Positions 12,160 through 22,478 of a stretch of 60,000 nt of DNA are shown piece by piece. The translations under genes were made by a program, and so were the position numbers. Each line of letters begins with the position of its first letter. The first letter of the stretch is position 1. The DNA is from Cristatella mucedo (taxonomy: Eukaryota; Bryozoa; Phylactolaemata; Cristatellidae). The stretch is taken from the NCBI GenBank assembly GCA_009760855.2, contig WPIO01000087.1, positions 452,501-512,500 on the forward strand. The letters run 5' to 3'. The notes under the pieces were generated by a model. The model did not search any database, was not told where the DNA came from, and saw nothing but the letters and a program-made list of their open reading frames with translations.

Positions 12160-13078
12160 GCTCTTTGTTAAGCCCAGGCTTGAACTCTGCTTTAATAAAT
12201 CTGTCTGGTGGTGACGTCATCAATTTCAAAGACTTCCTCTGTGTCTACACCAGGTATCTTAGAAAAGCCAGGGCTGTTTTTCACTGGAAAACTGATGTAC
12301 TGTCAGTCGGACGAATTTAATTTCTAAGAAAAAACAAATGTACAGGGCAGTCAGCAATATGCTTGCCAACTCCGAAAAGTCCTTAATATGCTTCACTGAA
12401 TTCCCCCTTAATATGCTTCACTGAAAAACAAGGATCGTTCAAAGGTCTTTTAAATCGGCCGTCTTTAGACAGATACTTGTAGACAAAGCCTTGATTACCT
12501 GATGATGAAGCCTATGAAAACTATTAGCCAGTTTCCCTTTCGCCTTTCCTTCAAAGATCCTTGAAAATTTGCTGCGACGCAGCTTGTAGCACGCATTGCC
12601 TACAAAGCCCGCTACGGCTTGGCTCCTTCGTGCCTAGCTGAACTGCTGCATCAGTTTCAGCCTGTTCGCGCCCTCAGGTCCTGTGTGGACAATAAATTCG
12701 ATGTTTCATTCCTCCGCTTAAAGACAGTTGGCGACAGAAGCTTTAGCTCTGCAGGTCCTAGACTGTGGAACTCGCTTCCACAATTCTTACGCAACGACAT
12801 CTACTCTCCTACTGCCGGCTATGGCTCATCCTTTTCAGCGGTCCTGAGCTGCTACTTTCATGCTAATCACTACCTCAACTGCTCTCCTGACTCTGCTATG
12901 CTTCCCACTTTCTCTGTGTTGCTTGAGGCGAAGTCAGTTGACTACCGAATGTGTACCGAAAGCCGCTTAGGCTGTGAGTGCGCTATGCAAAACTCTCCTG
13001 CGTAACACCCACATGGTCTTTATGACTTTGTGGAGTTACAGACGGAGATACAATACATTACATTGTACCACATTACAT
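12160..13078 (+). mobile_element. LINE B, copy with internal RT deletion
   Basis: The 5' part encodes the EN-RT linker (VINFKDFLCVYTRYLRKARA) and a pre-RT segment. Near 12590-12600 it jumps straight to the C-terminus: YGLAPSCLAELLHQFQP, VGDRSFSSAGPRLWNSLPQF, YLNCSPDSAMLPTFS, CAMQNSPA and a stop at 13003-13005. The tail reads gtggagttacagacggagat, then acattacatt. The RT core is absent, so it cannot have made RT. Confidence 0.75.
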
Positions 13079-13084
13079 CGAAAA

Positions 13085-13645
13085 GAATGAATTTCCAGGA
13101 AATTTCAGTCGGGTTCCAGCGGCAGAACACCGCTGAAGTCTCCTGTGTGTAACAAATGACATGCTATGCAGCAGCAATCGTAGAAATGTCACGTGCCATA
13201 GCACTGCTAGATCAATCGGCTGCCTTCGACACTATTTATCACGATATCTTCCTTGAACGATTAAGAACAACAATTGGTTTGGCAAACAAGACACTGGAGT
13301 GTTTCAAATCGCACTTTTCTGATAGCGTTAAATCAATGTCGTGTGGTCGTCAAGTGTAATCCACCAGACCAGATAGCTGCGGAGCTCCGACATTTCCGTT
13401 CATCTTCGGCCTTTTGATGATCTTCATTCATCAACGAATCACTGGAAAGCGTGACTTGGGCCCGTGGTTGGATCTGGTTTCACGTTAAAGCTTACGATAC
13501 TCATCTCAATTTGTCACTTAAACGATCGGAATCTGCTGTAATGGGTGATACACTGAATACCTGCCTTGCAAACATTTAATCGCGGATGTCCACCGACTTC
13601 CCTAAATCAGATGACGATAAAACCAAACTGTTACTCGTACAACAC
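13085..13645 (+). mobile_element. LINE B-type RT fragment, decayed
   Basis: Frame-shifted stretches give LLDQSAAFDTIYHDIFLERL, TTIGLANKTLECFKSHFSD, then YDTHLNLSLKRSES and DDDKTKLLLV, matching the RT fingers/palm and later segments of the LINE B copy at 23985-26100. Several stops and shifts are present; the YADD region has become AYDTH. Confidence 0.6.
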
Positions 13646-13756
13646 CCCTAGCGTGTGTCTAGACTGGAAGACTTTTTCTCGTTTAATTGGTTATGCTGCT
13701 GGGCGACCGGAACAGTGTATATTCGGAATGTATTATGTACCTTTGAAAACTTCGTA

Positions 13757-14246
13757 AATTTCGAAAGTTTAATTATTTTGTCACTCACTTGTAGGTCCCT
13801 TCAATCTTTGGCTCTAGCCTACCTGTCAGATCTATTCCCCTACCACGTTAAGCACCGTACCGCATCCGCTTTTTGGAATCTAACTGTTTACCCATACCTC
13901 GTTCAAATCTCAAATCCTTTGGAGACCGTGCCTTTAGTTCGTATGCTCCCAAAGCTTGGAACTCACTGCCGACTTCCGTCACAGCAGCTCTTGGCTTTTC
14001 CACACTTAAAAGAAACTAAAACACACCTATTTAGGAAAGCATTTAGTAGGTCCCCGTGATTAATTCTCTACGTGCTTATGGTGCTGACCCGGTGCATGTC
14101 ATTCCTAACCATGTTATTCGTGTTGTTTATTGAGCATGCTGCCACTAACATCTCGATCTTCCTTTCTGTGCAGCAAATGTAAAGGGCCTAGAAAGAGATT
14201 GAGTTATTTAAGGTGCTACATCAATTTTATAAAATTATTATTATAG
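13757..14246 (+). mobile_element. LINE A, C-terminal and 3' fragment
   Basis: It encodes ALAYLSDLFPYHVKHR and, after a frameshift, PLVRMLPKLGTHCRLPS, with KETKTHLFRKAFSRSP to a stop at 14057-14059. The 3'UTR follows, with aaagggcctagaaagagatt and ATT repeats. Confidence 0.7.
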
Positions 14247-14465
14247 TGTTAATAAACTGCCTACAATGTTTGCTACTGCGTCCAATGCCTATCTAAGATT
14301 ACGGTGGCCACCCAGATTCTGAAAGTCAAACTGCCTACCAAGGTGGTTTGCAAAAACATCACCTAGCTCCCGTGTATTGTCTAGCGAGATTATTGCAATT
14401 CTATTTCGGCCAGACGACCGGAAGAATCCATTAAACCTCGGCAGCTGTTAATAATAGTACTACTA

Positions 14466-14520
14466 ACACATCTGCATTTTGCTCTCAGAGAACTTAATCA
14501 CTTTCTTGGCACTTTCAAGC
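14466..14520 (-). mobile_element. LINE A tail scrap
   Basis: gctctcagagaacttaatca and ctttcttggcactttcaagc are a diverged reverse-complement tail stem-loop. Nothing else of the element remains. Confidence 0.4.
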
Positions 14521-14702
14521 GTAGGAACCCTATGACGTCCAGGTGGCGAAAGCCCCGACTAAACGTGCCTGAATTGCAGCCTGTAGAAACCAAGTGCTGT
14601 AATCTGTAATCACAATCAGCCATTTTTTCTCTGCTCTTTGAGCCGAGAAGTCAGTTTCGCTTTACAAAGTCCTTACGCATCCCTCAAAAAACGTAGCTAT
14701 GC

Positions 14703-14947
14703 ATGCAGGATTTCGCGGGTCCATGTGACACGTCCTTTACGTTTTTGTGCGCGCTGACACTGTACATTGCGCGGATAACCATATTTTCATGCTTAACTTG
14801 TGTATATCACCCCCTAACTATGTCATGCTTGTCGTCATGGAGCATGCCACCAATAATCATTCGATCGCGCTTCCTTTGCAGCAGATTTAAGGTGCCTAGA
14901 AAGATATTGAGTTTTCTGAGGGTGGTTTTCTAACGTATTAATATTGT
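14703..14947 (+). mobile_element. LINE A 3'UTR fragment
   Basis: gggtccatgtgacacgtcct, gtgcgcgctgacactgtaca and ggtgcctagaaagatattga follow the order of the LINE A 3'UTR and tail stem-loop. No coding sequence is retained. Confidence 0.65.
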
Positions 14948-15443
14948 TACGTAGAAATTAAAGTGCGATACTAAGTACAGCTGGATTAGACGTGCTGCGC
15001 CCAATCTTGACGATGCCGAGGGACCGCAGAAAAGCAGGTGCAACGCCATGGCCGCAGCTCAGCGTGGAGAAATTTAGCGTGCCATACATGGCCGCTTTCC
15101 GAGCCTGTTGCGATAATTACATAATTTGGCTTATTGTGTGCCACTTTTTGCACTGCTGAATTATTGAACTGCTTCTGTGCTGGTTCACCAGCTGATCTGC
15201 TTACATTTGATCGCACGCTGCTAATGGTGGCTGCTATGGGAGTAATATCCCTCGCAGCCTGCCTTATGAGGAACCAGGTCTTGGAAATATTTGATGCGTT
15301 GAAAATGATTACACTACCATATTGCATGTGCCGATGATTTATGATAACAGAGAAGACTACTAGTCTCCTTCATGCTTTCTACTTTTCGCTGACTCGCATT
15401 CACATTTTATTCCACTTTGGAAGGCTGGTCTTTCGCAGTATCA
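14948..15443. other. unrecognised short frames
   Basis: A 67-codon plus frame (15134-15337, hydrophobic LLMVAAMGVISLAACLM) overlaps a 113-codon minus frame. Neither matches a known family. Confidence 0.3.
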
Positions 15444-16024
15444 ATGGGTTTACCTCATACTTCTCGCCGACCTGCACTGGCTACCAGTCAAGCAACGGAT
15501 TGACTTCAAGGTTTTGTCGCTCACTTTTAGGTCACTTCATTTTTTGGCTCCAGCCTACCTCTCAGATATACTCCCCCACCAGGCCAAGCATCGCACCACC
15601 CGCTTTTCGGAATCCGACAGTCTACAAATACCTCGTACAAACCTCAAATCCTTTGGAGACCGTGCATTTATTTCGTATGCTCCCAAAGCCTAGAACTCCC
15701 TCCCAACTTGCGTCAGAACATCCCCTGACTTGACCACATTTAAAAATAACTTAAAAACACTCCTATTTAGGACAGCCTTTAGTGGGTTCTTGTGATTCGT
15801 CCTTGATGTGCTTATGCGTGCTGACACTGTGCATGCTGCCACTGACCACATTTGCATGCTGACCCTGTGCATGTCACCCCTAACCAGGTTATTCGTGTTG
15901 TTTGTTTATCAAGCATGATATTACTCACTATTCAATTGCATTTCCCCTTGCAGCAAATGTAAAGCGCCTAGAAATAGATTGAGTTCTCTGAGGGCGCTTT
16001 ATCAAGTGCATTATTATTATTAAT
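15444..16024 (+). mobile_element. LINE A, 5'-truncated copy
   Basis: It encodes the C-terminal RT region (LHWLPVKQRIDFKVLSLTF-like, with shifts; PTSQIYSPTRPSIAPPAF in another frame), a stop after KNLKTL-type sequence, then the 3'UTR, an 8-bp stem AAAGCGCC (15961-15968) / GGCGCTTT (15993-16000), and (ATT)n. It is 5'-truncated at about 15444. Confidence 0.8.
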
Positions 16025-16267
16025 ATCGTTACCTAGGATTTTCTTCAGTGGTTCCATGTAGATTGGAACTTATTAAATGCAATCCCTTGATGTTTGTGCA
16101 CTTGCATGCCAACCGACTTCATGCGGCAACAACATTGACACTACGTTTGCTGAGTCAACATGTCATAAAATAAAATATGGCTATTTCGATGCACAGGCAT
16201 GTAATGGGTCACCGTGTTTCCAAAGTCTGCCTACTGAATGCAAAGCCTGTAACTCAAACTAAAAATC

Positions 16268-16334
16268 ATAATAACGTCTCCTGACATGACGGCATTTAAA
16301 AAGAAGCTTAAAACGCACATGCTTATTAATTAAC
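16268..16334 (+). mobile_element. LINE A 3' part, left piece (split by SINE1)
   Basis: tcctgacatgacggcattta and aaaagaagcttaaaacgcac are the coding end of LINE A. The copy resumes after the SINE1 at 16335-16496. Confidence 0.6.
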
Positions 16335-16496
16335 AAAATAAAAATAAATATAATTCATTTGCATAGCTCCCCGAGAGAACTTAATATTTATTCAGGCGCT
16401 ACACATACGCCTCAGGACTCGAGCCCACGACATCAGACAGACCTTGGTCGGCGGGGGGGGGGGGGGGGAGCACCTTAACCGCTAGACCAATCCAGC
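16335..16496 (-). mobile_element. SINE1 inserted in LINE A
   Basis: The complete order is present on the minus strand: tRNA-like head (tggattggtctagcggttaa, ggtgctc), a B-box-like stretch (cgtgggctcgagtcc), the stem-loop tail, and attatatttatttttatttt. A 16-nt G run at 16453-16468 lies inside the head-body junction. LINE A sequence lies on both sides, so the SINE is younger. Confidence 0.75.
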
Positions 16497-16665
16497 TACA
16501 GCATTTTGTTGGTCTTTGTGATTCGTCCTTCATGTGCATGCACTTGCTTACGCAAAGCCTGATGCTTGCGGTTATTACCACCAAACATTTGGCAATTCCT
16601 TATATGCAGCATCTGTAAAGTGCCTAGAGAGATTCTCAGTTCTCTGAGGGTGCTATACAAATGTA
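16497..16665 (+). mobile_element. LINE A 3'UTR, right piece
   Basis: agcattttgttggtctttgt, gattcgtccttcatgtgcat and gcatctgtaaagtgcctaga continue the copy interrupted at 16334 and end in the tail stem-loop (gttctctgagggtgctatac). Confidence 0.65.
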
Positions 16666-17499
16666 TTCTTCATGTATGCTCATCTAAAAGACCTGCCAGA
16701 TTTTTCCATCCAGCCAATGACACAGAATGCATGCACCTGCATGCAAGGCACACCTGATAGGAAAGGTGGAACGATGCCCGAGAAGGACATGGTAAGTCGC
16801 AGATGCAGTTGCTCGAGGAGTGGTGCGTGGAAGTTAGCTCCTCTTTGTAATGTGTGCACTAGTCTCGTCGTACTGTGATGGGCATCGTTTCACTTATCTA
16901 CTGCGATAGGGCTGAAGTTGAAGCCGTTTACCTACCTCCAGCCGACTGTATTTTTGGACAATCTGAACATAAGAAAAGCCTTTCAAAAGGTTTCAGAAGA
17001 CGATTGAAGCGCCAGCTCTAATTGCTCGATGCTTTAATGGCTGTCGCTAATCACGTTTAAGATAAGACTGGAGCGTTACCCTGTACCACAAATGATGCTA
17101 GGATTTTGTGTTATCCTAGCAAAGAACCGCTTTTATTTAATAAGGGGGCCAGTGAAATGTGTGCATACTGATGCCGTTAGATTGCAAAAAAAGTGCTTGA
17201 GATTTATATCAATCCCTGAATTGCAAAAAATTTGCGGAAAAAATAATTCATAATCTAAATACTTTTGGACATTGAAAATAGCCCAGTTCACGATATAATT
17301 CGTTCAGCTGTGCTTTGAGCTTCCAACGAGTCGACTGTGCTCAAGGATTCGAGCTAGACAACTGCACCTGGACTTGGAGCTTGGGCTGCACTTTAGACTT
17401 TCCACCAGCGAGTTGTAGGCTCTCCCCGGCTCTTTGCGAACTTACACTTTCCTGCTTAGCTAGGCAATAGACCGATCCACTTTATGGAAATGGACAAGC
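16666..17499. other. no feature recognised
   Basis: Unique-looking sequence to the left of the CpG island. Confidence 0.4.
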
Positions 17500-18340
17500 T
17501 CTATTAAGGTGTGTCGCCCTTTATCGCCACCGCGTTCTGCTTCAATCGACACGGCCGCCAGCAGCGGCGCAGCACCGCCCGGCGCGCTTCAAGGCGCCAG
17601 CGTGCATTTCGCGTCCGGACTGGACTGGCAACCGATGCGCGCGCAGGACCTGCGGCAAAATGGCGCGGCGCCAGATCCGCTGGAGCGCGCTCGCAGCGAC
17701 GCGAACTGCAGCTGGTGCCCTCTAGCGTTGCCGTTTAGACGAACTTCCGTCGTACAATAGCAGCTGTGGGAGCAGCTAAATGCGGACGACGGGTCGTCTC
17801 GCTCCGTCGCGCTCCCCCAGGGTAAATGGCAGCTCGCACATGCGCGGCGGCGGCGAAGCTGCCGCAGCGCTGCAATGTCGCGCGCGCGCGCATTATCGCT
17901 CGCACGACCCGCTCGCTCGCCCAGCGGCTATCGATCGCCGCTGGGCGAGCGATAGCCGCCTCCGTCGCACCGCGGTGGCAGCAGCAGCCGACGACGACGA
18001 ATGCTTCGCCCACTTTCGTCGTGAAGAGAGGCCGTTGAGAGAGGCCGTTCGCGCTCCTTCGCGCACGGCCTCTCGGTCGGGCGCCGCGCGGCCGCCGCCA
18101 GAGGCTGCGCCGGCCGAGCGGCGGCGGTGACTTCGCTTCGAGGCCGCCGCCGCCGCCGCGCGGCGAGGGACCGCTCGAGCGCGAGCCGCTGTGACGACGT
18201 CGCCCGAGCCGATGCGTCGCTCTCAATTCCAGCGACGACTTGACGAAACCTGCCGACGGCGTCGACGCGAAAGCTTCGACCTGTGTCCCGCCGGCCGCCG
18301 AGTCTCCCCCGTCGCAACGTCGATGGAAAAGCAAGCAAGC
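17500..18340. promoter_or_regulatory. CpG island
   Basis: About 840 bp with an AAAATGGCGC (YY1-like) site near 17657 and the 40-bp palindrome. A SINE2 begins 110 bp to the right. No recognisable protein. Confidence 0.42.
17913..17952. repeat. 40-bp near-perfect palindrome
   Basis: tcgctcgcccagcggc (17913-17928) pairs with 17937-17952. The central ATCGAT also pairs; only 17929/17936 mismatch. Confidence 0.9.
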
Positions 18341-18451
18341 ACGCACGCACGCACACGTGCGCTTGTTTCTACTTGTTATAAATGCATACTTTCTTTTTTT
18401 GTTCTGCTGTTCTTCGGTCATCAGCAGCGTCTGCCATCCTTTGGTCTAGCG

Positions 18452-18615
18452 TGACCATGATGGCACACTAGGTAAGGCGGTTGCTTTCACGACCTAGGTC
18501 CCGAGGTCGTGGGTTCGATTCCTGAGGTGGGCGATCCTGTATCGCCACTGCAAGCGGTGGGGATAGCCGTAAAGGCACTTCTGTTGCTATATAAAAGAGG
18601 CTGTTTAATCAGCTA
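18452..18615 (+). mobile_element. SINE2, best full-length copy
   Basis: The tRNA-like head has an A-box-like tggcacactaggtaaggcgg and a B box matching GGTTCGAxxCC (gtgggttcgattcct at about 18508-18522). The body is tatcgccactgcaagcggtg, gatagccgtaaaggcac, tctgttgctatataaaagag, gctgtttaatcagctagg. Relatives lie at 4508, 5166 and 48041. A Pol III origin is inferred from the boxes. Confidence 0.75.
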
Positions 18616-18887
18616 GGATTTTATAGCACCCTACTAAAATGGCTGCTAGGCCACGTCTATGCAGCAAGGGACTGCAGCGAGAGAGGTCTAGCCTGCAGGT
18701 TCTGCCTCTCGCGCGAGACGCAGTAGCGAGTCCGGTACAAATGGGTTTAGCAGGTCAAGGCTGCTGTGTCGCTCCAGCGCACCGCGGGCAACTCGTCTCA
18801 GACGCCGCCTGCGACGCAGGCCGCATGGCTGGTACCAGGAGCACTGACCCTGCGAAGCAGAGCTAGCGCAGCAAAGGAGCGGCTGCA

Positions 18888-19014
18888 ACGTATCTCCGTC
18901 TATAGCTCCACAAAGTCACAAAGACCACGTGGGTGCTACGCAGGAGAGTTTCGCTTAGCTCACTCGCAGCCTAAGCGGCTTTCGGTACGCATTCGGTAGC
19001 CAACAGACTTCGTC
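18888..19014 (-). mobile_element. LINE B 3'-end fragment
   Basis: aacgtatctccgtctatagc, cacaaagtcacaaagaccac and cctaagcggctttcggtacg are the reverse complement of the LINE B C-terminal codons and 3'UTR. It is truncated at about 19014, where the CpG-rich block begins. Confidence 0.7.
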
Positions 19015-19790
19015 TCACGCAACAAAGACGACAGCAGAACGCAGCAACAACCACCTGCGTCGTGCGCCCCTCTCCGATAGGCCCGCTTTCCGTGGATATA
19101 GAGGGAATCGCAAGCTACCGCCGCGAGCGCGTCCGTGCGTTCGCCGCTCCAACTTCAGGCGGTGCCCGAACCCGTTCGCGTCGCCCGAGGCCGCGCTCAT
19201 TAGCGGCTTCAACGATCCGCGCCACGCGTCATCGGAGCGCGCCGCGACGCGCCGCCGGTCTGCGCCATTTCCGAAACGGCCCGCGCTCCCCGAATTGAGG
19301 TGCCAATGAAAGGCGGCGTGGGACACGCCGCAGACTAAGTCGCCCGCGAACCGCGTTGGGCGTCCCCGAGAACGGCGGCTGTCTCGGTTATCGCAGCTCG
19401 GCATCTCCGTCGCCTGGATCCTCTCTCTCTCCCTTTTCGGCGGAGCCGCTGGCGGAGCCGACGTCTTCGAGAGAGCTTCCGCTGGGGCGAGCGCGAAAGC
19501 AACCCAAGCGCACCGTTCTTAATACCGCTGTAGCGAGCCATTTGGACTCACGAGAGCGACACCTAGACCGATTTGGCCGATTCGAAACGACGTCCACTGT
19601 TCGGAGTCAGCGAGCGGCCGACAGACCGGAAAACTTTTCGCGAAAGAGTCGCTAGCGACGCCTCAGAGTTCCGCGCCCGCGTCCTTCCGGCATTGCACGG
19701 AGGCCAGCGAAAGAGTGCACGCGACGTGGACGCGTTCGCCAGCGAAAGCCAGCGAAAGCGACTGACGCAATACTTCATCGATTGCGAATC
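19015..19790. promoter_or_regulatory. CpG-rich block
   Basis: CpG-rich, bounded left by a LINE B fragment and right by (TCC)n. No supported exon. Confidence 0.35.
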
Positions 19791-19857
19791 TCTGCCGTCT
19801 CGTCGGGGTATTTTAATAGCGACAGCGACGCGAGGAACGGCATGCATTTGCTACGCT

Positions 19858-19917
19858 CCCCTCCTCCTCCTCCTCCTCCTCCTCCTCCTCCTCCTCCTCC
19901 TCCTCCTCCTCCTCCTC
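19858..19917. repeat. (TCC)n microsatellite
   Basis: Nearly pure TCC, 60 bp, at the right edge of a CpG-rich block. Confidence 0.95.
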
Positions 19918-20489
19918 GTCGTGCGACGACTTGCTCAGATGGCTCAGGTCAGGCTTCGCGTCGTGGCGGCTTCACGCCGCGAGTAGAGACAATCAACTCG
20001 AGAGAAAAGCAGACGAGCAGCTGTGTCGCTCCCGAAAAGCGTCAGCAAGCGATGCAAGAATATGTCGGAGTATTTCAAGACGTCGCAGAAGCAGGAGAAA
20101 CTTCATCGTCGGGCATCACACGACTGTGAGCTGGCAATAGTCACATCCCTCTTAGCACCGGCACGCAATCTACAACTATGTCGCGGATAAGCAAAGCACC
20201 TTAGCCAGAATCAGTGAAGCTACCCACTTAACCAGAGTCAGAGAAGCTGCAAATAAAAGATGCAGTTTGTACATCAACAAGTTATGCAGCGAGTTTCAAA
20301 CACTAAGGGCTCCTCGCGGGAAATAACTGACACCAGACGAATGATATATTCTTTAGCGACATATTCTTTATTTATATATTATTTATTTCTTATCTTCGAT
20401 CAAAGCTCAGGTGCCAGACATATGCCAGGCTCATGTGCAGCTTCTGCGTACCATCGAAAACTCGAGCGTCGCTCCTTGTCCGCTACCTC

Positions 20490-20863
20490 GCTATCAAGTT
20501 TGCTGCACCCATGCACGCATTGTGCCGTTGACGGATTCGATGCAGTCAGCAGATTGCCGCCAATGCCCAGAGCGAGCGGACGCGCTACGTCACGTGCTGC
20601 TGCTGCGCCACCACTTCGGTCCCGCGAGGCCGACGGTAAAAGCTAGGCGTGACTCGACACTCGAAGGTTCGGCTGGCCTCCTGCCACATCGCGTGCAACG
20701 GCTAGCTGCCAAGCATGCGTGCGTCGAGACTGGAAACGGTCTGCTACGGCATGACCTATTCGTCGACGACTGGACCACGGCCGCTGCTGTAGGCTGCGCC
20801 ATCCCGGTTGATATCTACGAGGACGACCTCGAGAAAGCTACAGAGTGCCAAATCAAAAACTAA
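20490..20863 (+). pseudogene. remnant of a LINE with restriction-like endonuclease (C-terminus)
   Basis: A single open frame gives CRQCPERADALRHVLLLRHH (Cys/His knuckle pattern), then LLRHDLFVDDWTTAAAV and IPVDIYEDDLEKATECQIKN, ending in TAA at 20861-20863. The order knuckle, xRxD, then a VP/IPxxxEDDLExA motif follows the C-termini of R2/R4-like LINE proteins, with RPD changed to RHD. It could be a separate, less decayed copy of the element at 7697-8035. Upstream RT sequence was not found. Confidence 0.42.
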
Positions 20864-21049
20864 GCGGATTCGCGGACTGCGTCCTGGGGGCATGGGTGGA
20901 GAACAGCAGTTGAGCTGTTTTCAGTTGTGGGCGCTCGTGGACAGCAGTTCCCAGAGAATGAAAGCTTACTCGATGATCTTTTCACGCCCCGTGTACACGT
21001 GCCGCTGCCTCGGCGGCATTCAGCCACTGGTTAGCCAATCAGGTTGGGC

Positions 21050-22130
21050 CGTATCGTGACGCTTCGAGCGTCCGTCGATAGCGTTCCCCCCGGCTGCTGC
21101 TGCCGCACTAGCCAGCAACTGTTTAGGCCTTAGTCCGTTAGTTAGTTTAGTTCGTTTAGGCTGGTTCTTTGAGCTCGAGCGGCGCTCGGATTCGTAGAGC
21201 AGCGGCTGGCAGACTCGGCTACGGAGATGCGGAGACTCGGCTACGGAGGGCGCGCGCGCCATTTTCAAACGTCCGCAATTGAGTCGGGCGGCGAGGCGGA
21301 ACGCAAATGGCACCAGGGTGGCTAATCGAGCGCTAAGCGGCGGAGCGTACGACCGCTTCCGGTTCGTCCGCTTCGCTGGGGCCTCGCCCGGCGCAGCGCT
21401 TTGCCGACTTCCTGCACACGCTTGCTGCGCGAGCGTGCACCGCCGCGCCCTCACGCGTTACAGCCATCCGGCGCCTTCACGCTGCGTTAGACGGCACAGT
21501 CTTTTGGGCACGCACTCGGACGCGCGCCGTCTCCCGGCGGACGCCTAGCCGACGGCGTCTCGCCGAATTGACCGCGCGGCGGCCAGCGACGAGCGACGGC
21601 TCTCTCGCTAGCTCGCGCTAGCCCAGCTGCCAACGCTTGCCGAGTTCACTCGCGAAACGGCCGCTGCGGCGCTCGCGAGCGAGGAGGTGCAGAGCGGAGC
21701 AGCCGTCGCCTCCCGCCGAGTCGGGCAAAGAGAGGCGCGCGGCGGTCCTCTTGCTGCCGGCAATGCTCGGGACGGCGCTCCTCCGGCGTGGCTGCTCGGG
21801 CGCGACGAAGCGTGCAGCGCGTCCCGCCCACCGTTTCGATCGATTCGGAGCGAGTGCGCGCACTGCTCGTCACCGGTCGAAACGCGCTCGCTCTGCGCGG
21901 CTCGGCGGCGCGGCGACGCGCAGGGTGCCATTTTACGGCTGGCGCTAGGCGGCGGCGGCGGCGCGAGGCTGGAACTTCCGGCCGGACATCGGCCAGCCGT
22001 CTGAAGGCGTGGGCGGAGGAGATCCACTCGGGAGGAGGCGATCCGCGCCATCTTAGGCCGAGCGCGCGCCTCGCTCTGCCAGCTTCGAACTCGCGGCGTG
22101 AAAAGATGGCTAGACTCATTGGCCGCAGCT
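21050..22130. promoter_or_regulatory. CpG island with YY1-like sites
   Basis: About 1.1 kb, with gcgccatttt (21257), gtgccatttt (21925), gcgccatctt (22045) and aaaagatggc (22100). The motif set fits a housekeeping-type promoter. Transcription direction not determined. Confidence 0.42.
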
Positions 22131-22267
22131 CTGGCTGTAATTTCGCACCGCTCCTCGTCTGATCTTACTCTGTGGCTGAGCTGCTGTGGTTGAGCACTGC
22201 TGAGAGGGGAGCAAGCGAGTCACGTGGGGAGAGAGAGTGACGGAAGGGGATGAGAGGAGAGGATGGT

Positions 22268-22352
22268 TAGTAGCAGCATGCACTGTGTCAGCACGTAAAG
22301 GAAGAATCACGCGGACCCACTAAATGATGCAATAAATAGATGCGTTTAGTTT
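22268..22352 (-). mobile_element. LINE A 3'UTR scrap
   Basis: agcagcatgcactgtgtcag, gaatcacgcggacccactaa and atgatgcaataaatagatgc match the reverse complement of the LINE A stop-codon region and early 3'UTR. Confidence 0.55.
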
Positions 22353-22371
22353 TATTTATTTTATTATTATC

Positions 22372-22478
22372 ACCCAACATTTGGCAATGCTTTCTGCACA
22401 GCATCTGTAAAGTGCTTAGAAAGAAATTCAGTTCTCTGTGGGCCCTATACTAACGTTATTATTATTATCATTGCTTAA
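22372..22478 (+). mobile_element. LINE A-related tail
   Basis: acccaacatttggcaatgct, cagcatctgtaaagtgctta, gaaagaaattcagttctctg and ATT repeats. The leader (ttggcaatgc...gcatctgtaaa) is shared with 16586-16665 and marks a subfamily of the LINE A tail. Confidence 0.55.

Noticed and set aside
17735-18421. 228-codon minus frame
   Set aside because: Arg-rich CpG-island frame overlapped by several others; no splice-site or family support.
18500-18530. Possible functional tRNA gene
   Set aside because: Good B box but no cloverleaf could be completed, and the downstream body matches other SINE2 copies.
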